Assembly (NCBI GenBank): GCA_009767595.1
Contig: VSDK01027300.1
Span: forward strand, 14,135-78,134
Reading direction: 5' to 3'
Source: Symbiodinium kawagutii
Lineage: Eukaryota; Sar; Dinophyceae; Suessiales; Symbiodiniaceae
Length of the DNA stretch: 64,000 nt
Of the stretch, positions 1-12,299 are shown one piece after another. A program made the translations under genes and the position numbers. The notes beneath the pieces are model-generated. The model was not told where the DNA came from, ran no database searches, and worked only from the letters and a program-made list of their open reading frames with translations. Position 1 is the stretch's first letter. Each line of letters starts with the position of its first letter.

Positions 1-7
1 ATGTTGC

Positions 8-1778
8 TTGGTCCACTTTTACGATAGCTGGCGAGCTGAGCCCCGCCACTTAGCCCTAGTGGCCACACATGCAATCCCTCAACTCCCAACAGACCCGTGG
101 CGCCACATCGATCCCCAAATTCCTCCGCACCAGATGGCCCAATGGGCTCTCAAACATCGCCAACTAACAAGGCCAGAATTGGCCAACACAGAGCGTGTGT
201 GGAGGCCTGCTCAAAGTATGGAGATCGCGCTCTCGTACTCCCCCCCGCTCGTTCACCCAGCCGACCGGCCAACAAAATCACTCCCACCAGTGTGTCATCC
301 TCAGAAGATGAAGCTCAACAGCCACCGTCGCCAGTGCCTTCTCCTCCCCAGAGCGACGATGAAGCTGTCATCGAAAGCAATGACCAGAAAGCAATGGAGC
401 AAGAAAATCCGTAGTCACCAGTGTCACCCGCTCTCTCAAGCGTCGGTCATCCCAGATACCCAAGGCAGATTCCAAAGAGGAGACGGGACAGGTCTCCCTG
501 TTCCTCCTCATTCTCCGATCGTTCAAGTGGACTTAGGCCATCTTGCCAATCTAGGGGAAAGCTGGCCGCTTGCTTGCCTCAGATGCGACTGCCAATTTTT
601 TGGCAGCATCTACAGAATGCACGTCTTCCGAACTGCCCTCCAATCATTAGGCCAAGGTGTCAGCGTCCAGGACATCATCAAAACCTTGCCAAAATATTCT
701 GCAGCAGGCGGCCGACCTTGCTTCGCAAACGCTGCAGCTATGTTGGCTAGTTTCTTCTCCCAAGTCCCCGAAAACCACAGACTGATGCAGGCTCATAATC
801 ACCAATGGCTCCCTTTCCGCTCGGAGGCCTACTGGCAGCAGTGCTTGCTTAGCGAAACCATCAGAGGCTTTGATGACCTCACACAGCGTCTGAACGGGGC
901 CCATGACGGGACGGACAAGGACACAGACTGCTTTCTCTCCATTAAGACCCCAGGAGCGACAAATCGACAAACTCCGGGTCAGTACCTTCCCCTGGAGCAA
1001 ACTGCATGTGTATTTCCCGGTTGGGTTTGTGCAACTTCTCACTACCAGCCTGTCTGCTAAACAGGTTTCGCTCAATTTGCAGCAGCAATTCGTCACCACG
1101 AGCAGTGAACTCAGCAGGCCACACCCTGGAGCTTGCTACAGGCGTGGTCTCGGCTGATCGTGCCCGACCTAAACCTTTGGTGGGATTTGACGCTATGTTT
1201 GTTGAAGGCTTCCTCCATGTCCACATGGCTGCCAAGCTCGTGCCCTCACATGACTCTATCCGCTTTTTCCATCCAGGCGAGAGTTCCGCCAAAGGAAATG
1301 CCAGCAAATGGCAAGATCCGTCCGGAACATCGTTAGACCCCAGCCCCCTTTCACTTGGTTGCCGACCCAGATACTCTGCATCACAGAAAACGTACCCTTG
1401 GTCTTCAGGATGACCAACTCCTACGGAGCATTCGGCGATATCTCTCTCACCCCAAGATAGTTTCCACCTCATCTCGTATCTCGGGGCTTGTTTGGCCCGA
1501 TTTTTGCTTCGGACTTCAAAGTTCCCACTGTCCCAAAGCCACAGTTGCAAGAGTGGGCTCAAGGAGAGCAGAAATGCCCACTTACGGGAGGGGTCGCAGC
1601 CATTCCACGAACCCATGTACCCAAGGAGGAGCGACACAATTTTGTGAATCGCTTTCTGCAGCTTCAACAGGAACATTTTGCACAAGTAAACTTTCCAGCG
1701 GACCAAGAGCTGCACCAGGTGGAAAATTATGTTGCCCATCACAATCTTCGTCGAATGGAGGCAAGAAAACGGCGTTGA
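8..1778 (+). pseudogene. decayed coding sequence, product not recognised
   Basis: A protein-like reading runs through this region but changes frame. The 8-1060 frame is open for 350 codons and looks coding from about residue 150 (HSPIVQVDLGHLANL, then GQGVSVQDIIKTLPKY). Coding character moves to another frame around 950-1150 (KLHVYFPVGFVQLL), to a third around 1090-1350 (GHTLELATGVVSADRARP), and then to a frame running from about 1345 to the TGA ending at 1778. That last frame contains one internal TAG near 1458. The end (HHNLRRMEARKRR) looks like a genuine C-terminus. Introns alone do not easily explain so many switches over short distances, so a frameshifted pseudogene or dead mobile-element ORF is the best reading. 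I recognise no family. The 5' end may lie outside the window. Confidence 0.4.
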
Positions 1779-1799
1779 CAGCCCTGCCACAGCAATTGG

Positions 1800-1925
1800 T
1801 GCACACTCTACCATCCTCTGCCCTTTCCCTCCCTTTCTTTTTCCCTTCTCTTTCTCTTCCTCATTCTCTGTCCTTTCCCCCCTTCCCTTCCTTCCTTTCC
1901 CCTCCCTTTCCGCAGCTGTTTTTAC
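1800..1925 (+). repeat. long polypyrimidine tract
   Basis: About 120 bases are almost pure C and T (runs of CCCTTTCC and TTCCCTTC) and end in CCGCAG followed by CTG. The end resembles a 3' splice acceptor, but no clear exon follows. It lies directly downstream of the decayed ORF. Confidence 0.6.
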
Positions 1926-2056
1926 TGCAGCTGTTTTCCTCAGTCCTACGGGCTCGGGCGCGCATGGAAGCTGCCTGCTTTCCCTCGGCAGTCAGATGGC
2001 AGCTGATCAGGCCGTGGCAAAGTCATTGAAAGGACGGAGGTAAGGCTCTGGTTCTA

Positions 2057-4350
2057 TGTACCTTCGGGGAGAGACGAAGAGCTCTTCACCTCTATCCTTT
2101 CTGACTTTTCCACAATGGATGAGCAATCTGTCCTACAGCTTAATTTGAGACAGCATTAAGCGAACACCTGCTCTTTACCTTTGCCATGGTGTGTGGCTAC
2201 CTCTCACCTACTTAGGTGATTTGTGGCTCCGCCCCTTCAAATACCAAGCACATTTGTTCGGCATGCATTAAAATTGGGAATCGTGCACAGCTTGCAGGTC
2301 CGACCTCCTCGAGTGCAGTGGCAACGGACCGGACTAGATACCACTCGATCAAATGCTCACGTGCAGATCCTAAGATCTGTGTACTTGCGTCTGGGTGTCT
2401 GGCTTTCACCCACTGGCGCAAGTTCACCAGGTTCGAATCGACATTTGCAAGGGCATGGCCACAGCCCCATGTCCCTTCCATAACGTAAAGGACGGGACTC
2501 TTTCTGAGACCGTGCTTCTGGCCGTAGGAAATGATCTTCTGCAAGTTATTATCGAGATCTTCCAGGTAATGTATGTGCCTTTCATTTGGAAGGAACAGCC
2601 GGGGGATACCTTTTTTCAGATCCAAACTTGCCTTGCAACGTACCACCGCTGCACAAAGTGCCTATCACGGTCAAGAGTAGAAAAGAACACGGGATGGTGC
2701 CCTAATGCAGCATGATCACAAGGATTGAGATACCACGACAAGGCGCTGAACCTATCAGGTTTCACACCCTGGCCTCACCAGTAGGTAGTAACTTAGGTGA
2801 AACTGACCGTCTGGCCTTGGTGTGATGCCGGAGTGGTTCGCCCCTTGACGGTGTCTCCCCATACTGGACAATGCAAGCCTACAATCCTGGCCTTTTGTTA
2901 GGCCCCCGAACCCGCTGATTTGAGTGGGTTCATCTCGCTGCCATCGAGGATGGCACTTCCACTTCACTGGTTTACCATAGCTTGGCAGCAGTGACGATCC
3001 ACGAACACGCCATTTTTGCTGTCTTGCCGAGTTATTATAAACCTTTCAAATCATAAAGACGTGCGTCACTGCCTGACATTTGCATGATGGTTACAATACA
3101 CCACTTCCGCTGAACAGTAAGTGACAGTGATGCGAATGCGTGATGGCATGACAGCCATCACCGACACTCTGCGATCGATATGATGACGAACACACAACGG
3201 CAGAGAAGTGAGGTGGGGAATTCATTGCATGTACATAATTTTCGCAGACTACTGCCTTAGCTTCGTTTGCTTCTTGTCTTCGCTGCTTCGAAGTTTCGCT
3301 GTTTCACTTGTTTCACTTGGTTTCACCTGTTTCACCTGCTTCTTATCGACCTTAGCTTAGTGCTACCGAGGCGATGTATGCGAGCAAAAAAATACCTTCG
3401 GGGAGAGACGAAGAGCTCTCACCTTCTTTCTTTCTGGCTTTTTCAAGCCTCTACGGGAAGAAGAGGCCGGAGTCCACCATCCTTTTGGGATACACTGAAA
3501 TTGATTGATGCCTGGGAACCACAGCAGACATGAATCAGAATCTTAAGCCAATTGCAAAGGAAATGATTCTCAGATAAATTTCACCGCCTTTTTACCTACA
3601 AAGACTGAGAGCCACTCCAGAGCTGCTACTTTCATGCACCACGGGTTGAGATACCTCGACAAGGCGCTGAACCAACCAGATTCACACCCTGGCCTCACTA
3701 GCAGGCAGTAACTTCGGTGACCAGTGACCGTCTGGCCTCTGTGTGAACAGGTTTCGTTCGCCCCTTGACGGTGTCTCCCCACATTCTCTGGTCACTGCCT
3801 ATCTTGTGCATAACACCTCACTGTGTGCATCAGCCAATTTGGCGGAAAATTGTGATGCTGCTTGCCAGAGTTGCAATCGTCCGTATCTGTTGCTGGTGTG
3901 TTATGTGACACCTCTGTCCAGAAATCGCGCAACGAGTCTTATGCAGAGAGATATGTAGACTTGCCGTAGCAAGAATGCCAAAGCGAGTTGATAAGTCGTG
4001 AAGAAGACCCCGAGTTGGCTGGCTCAGGGAACCATGTGTTATCTGGGGGGTGACATCCTCTAGAGCGGATAGCTCCAGTTGGTGGGCTGCTGTGCTAGCT
4101 ATCACAGAACCAAATGCAACGCTCCTTATGACGTTACGCAGTGATATGCAGAGGACTTGTGAGGCGGGGAATTCATTGCATGTACATGATTTTCGCAGTT
4201 TTACTGCCTTTGCTTCGTTTGCTTCCACGCTTCTCTGCTTCGAAGCTTCTTTTGTCTCACCTTGTTTCACTTTGTTTCACTTGGCTTCACTGCTTCTTAT
4301 CGACCTTAGCTTAGTGCTACCAAGGCGATGCAGGCGAGCAAAAAAAAAGA
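2057..4350 (+). repeat. diverged tandem duplication, unit about 0.93 kb
   Basis: Blocks recur in order. The block at 2724-2870 (GACAAGGCGCTGAACC, later CCCCTTGACGGTGTCTCCCC) returns at 3643-3782. The block at 3209-3380 (GGGGAATTCATTGCATGTAC, TTTCAC repeats, CGACCTTAGCTTAGTGCTAC) returns at 4159-4345. The offsets are 919 and 950 bases, consistent with one tandem duplication followed by indels. A third block (TACCTTCGGGGAGAGACGAA) occurs at 2059 and 3392, with a larger offset. By eye the copies are roughly 80-90% alike. No long coding frame is shared between them. Confidence 0.75.
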
Positions 4351-5250
4351 CCGTGACGCAAGTACTCCATACGATTTGCATCAGGGTTGGGAAGGTCTCT
4401 ACTTTCTCTGCTACAAACGTCAATTCGAAGGTTGGTCTTAAGGAAGAGGTTCAGGTCATGCCTCAATGCATTCGTGTTCACATCTTGCCGCATTTTACAC
4501 GATTTATTTTCACTTGAGCTTTCACTTCGTGTGTCCTGCTTCAAAAATTGGTGCCATTGCCGTCTTTGGCGGTGCTTAGCATTGAAATGTTGTGCAAATG
4601 AAGCAGGCAAGTTGGAAATCTGGGAAGATGAGCGGACGTTTACCTGTAACCGAGACTTAGCGCTACAACAGTGATGATCGACATTTGGACGTTTGTCAGA
4701 TTTTTTGGAGGTTATGAACCCTCTTTCACTATTGTTGACTGTTGTCAACCATGGATAACCATTCCTACTTTCCAGCATTATTAATCGCTAACCACCAGGA
4801 TACAGCTCATAATGGGTGGTATGGCCAAAGAATCATCAGCCAAATAGTCATGACTCAGCTAATAATTTTACACCATCGCCGAATAGAATAATAATCAGAA
4901 TTCGTCCAGTCATTAATCAGATTCCAACGAAAATAATTAAGAACAATGGTTCTCAGTCATCAATCAACATTATAGATGATTAATGAGCAAATGACTATTC
5001 TGCTGCTGATCATGATTCTTCCTATCTTTTCCTGTGCCAAATTCTACAATTTGGGTATGTCAAGTTGTTTTCACAATCTTGTCCCTGAGAGGGAACGCGG
5101 AACCTATGTTAGTTGTTATTTGTTTGGTTGGTGGTTTCAGACATATTTGATTTTCTTACTTTTTGAAAACTGCTGGCTTGACTTGCGGACATTTTTCATA
5201 GTGATGGTTCAACCGCCCACCAGTTGTTTGCGGGAAAAAGCATATCGCCG
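4351..5250. other. no recognisable gene
   Basis: Moderately AT-rich DNA with short ORFs only. A degenerate echo of the upstream duplication (GAGACTTAGCGCTACAAC) is visible near 4650. Nothing else is supported. Confidence 0.5.
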
Positions 5251-5269
5251 AATAATCCGTGGTGCGGTC

Positions 5270-5325
5270 CACCGGCACGTTGCACCACGTTGCGCCACGT
5301 TGCACCACGTTGCGCCACGCACCAA
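5270..5325 (+). repeat. short tandem repeat, 22-bp unit
   Basis: CACGTTGCACCA and CACGTTGCGCCA alternate, giving two full 22-bp units plus flanks. Confidence 0.8.
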
Positions 5326-5427
5326 GGTCTGGAACACCATCATGGCCCCGCTTCTTGGCAGGGGAGACACACATGGCGGGGCCCGGGGCCTCGTTTCATC
5401 AGCTAATTTTAAGTAATTACAGGGTAG

Positions 5428-5481
5428 ATACATATATATATATATATATTGATATATATATATATATATATGTATATATAG
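5428..5481. repeat. TA dinucleotide microsatellite
   Basis: Interrupted (TA)n / (ATAT)n runs. Confidence 0.9.
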
Positions 5482-5489
5482 GGTAACAC

Positions 5490-6700
5490 CGAGGTTTAAT
5501 TCAGTAGGGTAACTAATAGGCAAATGGTAGATAGAGAATTTTTCAATGGCTTATGAACCAAGCTAAAACTTTTGGGGGGCCCACCTTCTATAATGAACCA
5601 TTAATGGTATGCTAATGGTCTGGCTGATGTTTATTGATATCCATTATGGCGTAGCAGCAAGCACATTTCAACCAACAATTAACCATTGTTAGTTGACAAT
5701 ATATCAACTATACCATTGTGATTGATGGTATAATTGATGCTTAGGCATTATTGGCATACTTGGTTAAGTCAATTGATAGCCAATCTAAATATACGGGGAT
5801 GTCCAAAAACATGGTGTGCCCCAAGTTCGCTGGTTGGTTACCGCAATGGCGAACTGGACTTGGATGCTTGGGATGTCCATTTTTGGACATCATGATCAAG
5901 GATTATCAGCGTGATTGATTATGATGAAACCTGGTCAGTAGCAGTGCAGAATGGTTCACAAAGGTTCATATTGGTTAAGCAATGGTTGGCATGATTCCAT
6001 GATTACGATTAAAATTGTTCCATCATGGTGAGAAATTGTTTGTGAGGGTAATGTATTTGTTTGCAATGGTTGCTAGTGATTGATCATTTTTGACTTTGTT
6101 GGTTTTCTAATAACACTTGACGAAGTCCTTGATAAGAATTAAGGGAACGAGGTTATGGTTAATGATGGTCGAGAATGGTCTATCATCCCTTAGTTTCGAA
6201 CGTTAATGATGCTGGATTTCTCAGCCAACTTACCACCAACATTCTAAGAAACGATTCTGCCAGAGCCCTCCGATAAACCATGATGTTAGGGGGTTCCGAT
6301 CGTACATTTCCCATGAACCGGTTGGTCACTACGAGTTGGTTCCTGTACTCATTGGCTACCCTCCAAGTGGCGGTGATTAGCTGAACCTATTTTGATTTAT
6401 TCTGTACTCTGGTAGGTCAATTGCAGATGGTTTCCCCGTAATTTAGGTTTTTGGGTAGCTGCGGTGTAGTGCCCTCAATCTCCTTTATTGTTCACCTACT
6501 TGGCCGTGCAGCTGGCATTCACACTATGGATGCGAACCCTACCAATTATTTTAAAACCACTGTAATATGGTGAGTTCCCAATTATTTGCTGGCAATGTGC
6601 GCCAAAGTAACAGACGTTTCGCTGGCAACCCAATTTCCAGCTGATCGTTGTTTCTATGGCTCGGTGACCCGTTTCCAGCCAACCAAGAGCGGCGCAACGG
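5490..6700. other. AT-rich, gene-poor DNA
   Basis: Rich in short words such as AATGGTT and ACCATTA. A GGGGGGCCCACCTT motif near 5573 matches one end of MITE family M4, so a truncated copy may lie here. I see no coding island until about 6700. Confidence 0.5.
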
Positions 6701-6714
6701 GCCGCTGACCGCGG

Positions 6715-6797
6715 CTTTTCGAGGTGGACATTGGGCGAGACATTGACGTCCAGGCGGAGCTGGCGCATCTTGGGAGCTCTGACCCATCAAGGGTCAG
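6715..6797 (+). CDS. exon-like island, product unknown
   Basis: The frame reading FEVDIGRDIDVQAELAHLGS then SDPSR is open and GC-rich against AT-rich flanks. No partner exon or family was recognised. Boundaries are approximate. Confidence 0.25.
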
Positions 6798-7285
6798 CAA
6801 TGGGGAATGGATTATTGATTGTTTTTGGTGGGTACAAATGGTACAAACATTTATGGCCATAAAGAAGCAACCAGTTCGGGGGTACAAAAGATTTGTGACC
6901 AAATTTTTCTGTCGACGGAGTAGGTGAAGCAAGCTGATTCGATTTGTCATCAACCAATATGGACCAGACTGAGTCATAGTGAGCTACATACGGATTTGTC
7001 TCTTTTGGCAAGTATAATGCAGGATAGGGCAAACGTTTAGCGTCATCAGCCCCTTTGATCCTTTTCAGAAATTGCTCGTCCCTGCAAGCCATTAGGAGCC
7101 ATGATTATCCATGTCAGCCTAGTGAAATTGTGAGGATTTGCGCCTCTACCGTCCAGCTGCGGCGCTGGAATTTGAAATCAATGATCCCTTTCCTTTTCTG
7201 TTGATGGTGGACACTATTCATTATTAAGCAACAAATGTTGTTGGATTGATTATCATTTATTTGTAACACCAACCCTGGATGAAGC

Positions 7286-7386
7286 TAACCCCATGGTTGA
7301 TTCATAGGGTGTATCCCCAAAAGCTTTTTTACCCAGAATGACACACTCCCCGTTAGAACCAATGGTTTATTGATCCGGGCTTCACA
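7286..7386 (+). mobile_element. MITE family M2 copy
   Basis: The left end (ACCCCATGGTTGATTCATAG, then GGTGTATCCCC) and right end (TTATTGATCCGGGCTTCAC) match the copies at 20878 and, inverted, at 22863. The ends are imperfect inverted repeats with core CCGGATTCATAG. No transposase is encoded. Confidence 0.55.
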
Positions 7387-7967
7387 TTATTCAGCAGGCT
7401 GCTAGTGTTGGTATTGAGATGGGTCACACCAAGTTAGGAAACCCAGGAATTCTCTTGATTCGCTGATGGCATTGGCAGATGCAACTCTAACGGCGAGAAC
7501 CGCGGTGGATTTGTGGTAGATCACAGGGGGAAGTGCAGTAAGATCCGCACATATTCTGGTGTTTCTTGGTGTACGCATTCTTTTCTAGTATTCTTGGGCT
7601 TGCTCCATCATCGGATTCTTCCATGTTACAACACATGAGTGGTGTGGATAAAATGGGATAAGACAAGTCTTAGACAGCGCTATGCATCATAATTCAACCA
7701 CATTTTCGCCAACTAGACAGCAGTATCATTTGGCAACTAACGCCATCTAAACAGAAGTGTTTATCCGCATTCCAAAGCATAATCCATGATCCATAGTTGT
7801 AGAATGATAACGGCGCAAAGCTCATTACAAACCATTCCTGTGCAAAGCAAAGCCGTATGAACTGCTTATTTCAAGCATGTTGAGTGCCAGTGGCAAGCGT
7901 TCCTGTCAGAACCGTAGCCCTATCACCCCACTGCGGGTGCTTTTCGTAGGCGCCTTTTGTCTACAGC

Positions 7968-8023
7968 GATCATCTTGGTGGCCGCCGCCGCGTCGGTTTC
8001 TGGGTTTGCAGCCCGGGTGGAGC
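7968..8023 (+). CDS. exon-like island encoding a hydrophobic segment
   Basis: After a CTACAG acceptor-like site the frame reads IILVAAAASVSGFAARVEP, then TAG. A hydrophobic core followed by small residues and a Phe resembles a signal peptide with an F-type plastid-targeting motif, as known from dinoflagellate bipartite leaders. No start Met or mature protein was linked to it, so this is only a suggestion. Confidence 0.2.
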
Positions 8024-8769
8024 CCTAGGGAAAAATAGTTACTGATATGGCAAGCAGAGTGGTTGATCATGGTTGGTCTTGCTGCGTCATTGCTGTTCGA
8101 ATTGCGCCTAATTATCATGGTGAAACATGGTAAACAGATGGCAAGTTGTAGAAGTTGATCAGTAGCAAAACCAACAAAGCCAACGTTACATTGTGGAAGT
8201 CAATAGCCAACAAGATCCAACAATGACATCTCTCTCTATTTCATCATAGCCTTCTAGGGCCTTCATTGATGCAGCCTGCTGATATGGATCCATTTACCAG
8301 CACTAAACATCCACTAATCACCATGAAGCATCACTACTCATCTTTGCCCATCCCCTAAGCCACCGGCGCTCCACCACGTGAGGTGGCCTTCAGATCCGTT
8401 GCGGAGAAAGAGTGGAATTCTTCCTATGTGGACGAATTGCTCACATCCGGCAGAACCATGATATACTCGGTGTGTTTTGTCGGCCGGTGACTTGGCTGCC
8501 GGTGACAGCCGCAAGGTTCGGCTGTGGTGATGGTTGGTTTACTGGGATGGTCCGATGGGGGCTGACAGGTGCACAGCAAGCCTTTATTTGTCATAGGTTT
8601 GTGTCATCCATACACTCTAATGATATATACAATAATGACATATATTTTAATTTGATAGTCAGAGATAGTATGTATGAAGAAGAATAAAATGGTTGCAGTA
8701 CAGAACAATGCGCGGAGGCATGGGTTTTTATGGATGGTGGCAACTACAAATGGGGATTGTTGGTCTTCT

Positions 8770-8880
8770 CTTTCGCCTCCTCAGATTACGCCTCCCGCCC
8801 ATGGCTTCTTTGTTGGCCCAGGTATTTGTGCAACCTCTTCGCCGCTTTGCTGAGCGCTGGGGTGGTGCGATTTTTTCAAA
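8770..8880 (+). CDS. exon-like island, product unknown
   Basis: Open frame with strong amino-acid character (LRLPPMASLLAQVFVQPLRR then FAERWGGAIF), GC-rich against its surroundings. Not assigned to a family. Confidence 0.25.
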
Positions 8881-9633
8881 GATTCGACAGCAGCTGATTA
8901 TGAGCCGCATCGTTGGCCAGCTGATTATCGGCTGATTATCAGTCATTTGTGCAGTTGATTTAGCAGGTGTTAGCCATGTCATTTTCAAATATTATGAACT
9001 TTGTGTAATGACCATTCTAGAAGGCATGTTGAAGCCATTATTAAGCCCGATTAAAAGAGTTCATCTACTCACCATTCACCGTAGCGCATTCACGACAGTC
9101 CATTTTCCCTACCGTGAACAAACCATAGCCACAACCAACTGAAAAGAGACACGCTCGAGCTAGTGAACATCACGGGGTATGAAGCAGGATGAAACTGGGC
9201 ATGGCCACTGGTGAAGATGCATGGTGATCAAGATTTAGACCTTTTAGTTGGAAGTCCTGAATATTGCAAAGTTGCGGTGGATCTGATCGGATGTTTTGAT
9301 GGTGTAGAAATTCAGGATTACCCATGGCTGAACATCCAGATTGCAATCAGATAATCAACTCTTGAAACATTCATGACTTTGAGCTGATCAATGGCATTTG
9401 TTCACGCATCGCGCCTATTGGTGTCAATGAAGGTAATTGCCAGTGATGGTTATTCGTTGCTATTGTATGCTATTGTTGCTCGTAGGAATGATAATTTGCT
9501 CTATAGCCAGAAATAGTTGGTTTAAGAAGCGCGAATGATATTCAATAATATATGCAAATCATGAATGATAGCCATTAGTTTTACAAAAACAATGAAGGGC
9601 ACCCAAAACATATAGATTTGCAATCATTAATAT

Positions 9634-9738
9634 GGTGGTTTCTTGAAATAGGGATGCCCCCGAAATTGTAAGTTCTTTAATATAAAAGGTCAGTGCATTG
9701 GATGGTTTAGGGATACCCCTATGACTTGAGAAGCACCC
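9634..9738 (+). mobile_element. MITE family M3 copy
   Basis: Begins GGTGGTTTCTTGAAATAGGG and ends in CTTGAGAAGCACCC, an imperfect terminal inverted repeat shared by more than a dozen copies in the window. Flanks are ATAT and GTAT, a nearly intact 4-bp target duplication. Confidence 0.6.
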
Positions 9739-10053
9739 GTATCATTAGTCATAGGTCGTTTTGAGGCAATTTCCATAAACAAGGCGACCATGGTCAATTG
9801 CAGCGAAGTGTGGTGAAGGATTTCAGGCTGCATTTTTCGTGCATCATAATCGCTATCACAAAGCATCATGGCTATGATCAAGCATCATGACTATAGGACT
9901 ATAGGTATCATTCGTAAGCTGAATCATCATACAGAGCTAATGAGCACACTTGCTCTCATTCAAAAAATCCGGGTCCAAAGATTGAATCCCAAGTTGTGCT
10001 TTCCCAGCTAGCGTGGCGAACGCCTCCCTCACATGTAGCAACCTTGGGCTCCA

Positions 10054-10164
10054 CCATGGACCGACCCCGAGGTGCAGTCGAAGTACACCGGATACCGCGA
10101 TCCGATCCGTGGCTTAAGCCTTGGTGCCACTGCTGGCACACTGGCTGGAACCTGGGCCGCAACG
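10054..10164 (+). CDS. exon-like island, product unknown
   Basis: Frame reading PWTDPEVQSKYTGYRDPIRG then LSLGATAGTLAGTWAA. The composition is clearly coding-like and the alternative frames are poorer. No family was recognised and boundaries are not fixed. Confidence 0.3.
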
Positions 10165-10179
10165 AGTGGAGGAGACTGG

Positions 10180-12180
10180 TGGCGATGCTACTTGTTGCTG
10201 TTGCTGGTACAGTTGATTCACATGTAAATGATTGAATTTGCAACTTTCAAGTTCATATTTCTCCAGTTGATGAAAACAAAGTCAACAATCGCCGTTTGGT
10301 AACTAGTGGTGCTTAGGAAATGCAATGTTGTTGTTTACCGGTATGTAGCAAAAACCAGTTGATCCAGTTTCTATTAGTCCGTCGTTTCTGTTTTTCTTTA
10401 ATTGCTGGTTGTTGCGACCATTGCTTGTTGTTGCTACTACTTGTAGCAGGTTGTTGCTTGTTGCTGCTGTTCTTTTCGCTGTTCCTGTAGAAGGTCTTTG
10501 ACTCACAAAGAGTTCGGAATCAAGTGCTTGCTGAGTGCTGATACCGAAATTGTGTAGTCTTAAGATGGGGGTACCCTCAAACAATCCAATAGTTTCTTAT
10601 CAAAGCACCATCCATGTTTGGGGCACCACCTCAAATATCATGAGCAATTGGTTGCCGGGAGTGAAGTCATGTTCTTCTTGTTGCATTCCCTTGTTGGCCA
10701 CCTGATTTGTTGTTGACTGCATCCACTATCGTGACTATCATGACATACTATGACCAAACACTGATTTTTGACGTACAACATAACATCATTGTTCGCAAAT
10801 GGGATGGTTCACAGGACTCATGGCTATATCGCGATTGGTCATGGAATGGATTCTTGAGCGTTGATAGGAATTGTGCGGCTGACCATGCACGATTGGGGAG
10901 CGGTATCAGCCGCTACTAACCAAAGTTAACCATCATTTCCCATGTATTATTATTGACTGTCGATCATTAGCCATCATCTAACCATCGATTGTCCAGAAAT
11001 CAAAATCAATTATATAAACCATCACTAGCTTATGATTAAGCAATTGATACTGGCTATAGCCAAAATTATCAAAACGATCGAGTACCATTAATGATTAGAT
11101 ATAAACCTGAAATGTAAGGATTGATTATTTACCGCAGCCATGTAACCCAAGCCGTGGCAATTGACGGTACGCCTGACGCGGCTAGGCAATATGTGGTGCC
11201 TCAAGGTATCGTCAATTCTCATTGACGAATGCCTCTCTGGACAGTGTGCGGTGACCAAAGCGGTCAGCTGGTGATTGGAGCAGTCATTGGAATAGTTGGA
11301 AAGTCAAATAGTACAAGTGGAATAAATAGTTGGATGACAACCGCTGGTTTTCCAGTACAAGTCGTTGATTTACTGGTGAATGTACTTTTCGCATTTGCTC
11401 GCAGCAGCAGCAGCTGTCGGCCAGCTTCAAAGGATTGTAGCTACACAGTGGCATTCGCGCGTGGTGACCCTGCATATTTGGTGAGCCTTTTCTTTTCCAA
11501 ATAAAATGATTTTTGGTTGGTTGGAGTATGGATATGTAGAAGCAGATCTGATCTACCAGAAGTTATTTCGTTCTTCCGGTATATCAGCGTGCCCAGGTTG
11601 CCGGAAACTTTGTACCACGCCCTAACCCGCCAACATTCGCCAATAGTGTTTAGCAGTTTTCGTTTAGCAGCGCCAGCATGACTGTCAATATTTGCCGGCA
11701 GAAACCAACAGTAAATCACCGCCGCCAATAAGCGATGATTAGACACCAATCACTACCCATCAATCACTACCAACTAACCACTACCAGTTGTTCCCGAACC
11801 ATTTGCTATCAACCATGCAGAAACTCCAGCGGTTCTAAAAGGAACTAAATGGTTTATTGGCTAATTGTTAACTTTAGTTCTGAATTGCTAACCGAGTAAG
11901 ATCCAAATTAGCAGCAGAAATTCCAAAGGTTTATAATGAGCAATAGCAACCTTTATTGACTATTAAGAACTTTCTCAATAACCATCAACCATGACAATTA
12001 ATCATTAAGAACTACATCAAAACCCAACCGTTACCCATTTAGAGCTAGGTCAAAGTAACCGTACACCTGAACCATGAACCATCATGAGCCATTAAGCAAA
12101 AATTGTAAGCATCAAGAGCCATTAGTCTGAATTTTGAACCATTAGGAACCATCTACAAAGCAAACCAATCGCCCTGACCA
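10180..12180. other. AT-rich, gene-poor DNA with M3 remnant
   Basis: Contains a partial M3-like element near 10557-10643, a weak island near 11394-11478 (AVGQLQRIVATQWHS), and long stretches built from AACCATTA / ACCATCAA words at 11740-12170. No convincing gene. Confidence 0.45.
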
Positions 12181-12190
12181 CCCGAAACTC

Positions 12191-12254
12191 GGTCCTTCTG
12201 CCATTCTGAGGCGCCTGTTGGCGCCGCTCGTCCTCGTGCATTTGCCTCGCGGGG
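12191..12254 (+). CDS. exon-like island with a strong donor site
   Basis: The frame reads GPSAILRRLLAPLVLVHLPR then G and stops at a textbook donor (GTGAGT at 12255). It lies in AT-rich flanks. Product unknown. Confidence 0.3.
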
Positions 12255-12299
12255 GTGAGTTGGGGACCTCAGGGGATGGCAATGGGGGACCTCAGTGGT

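Noticed and set aside
2428..2450. GGTTCGAATC, resembling a tRNA T-loop
   Set aside because: The flanking bases do not form a T-stem and no anticodon or acceptor stem could be built.
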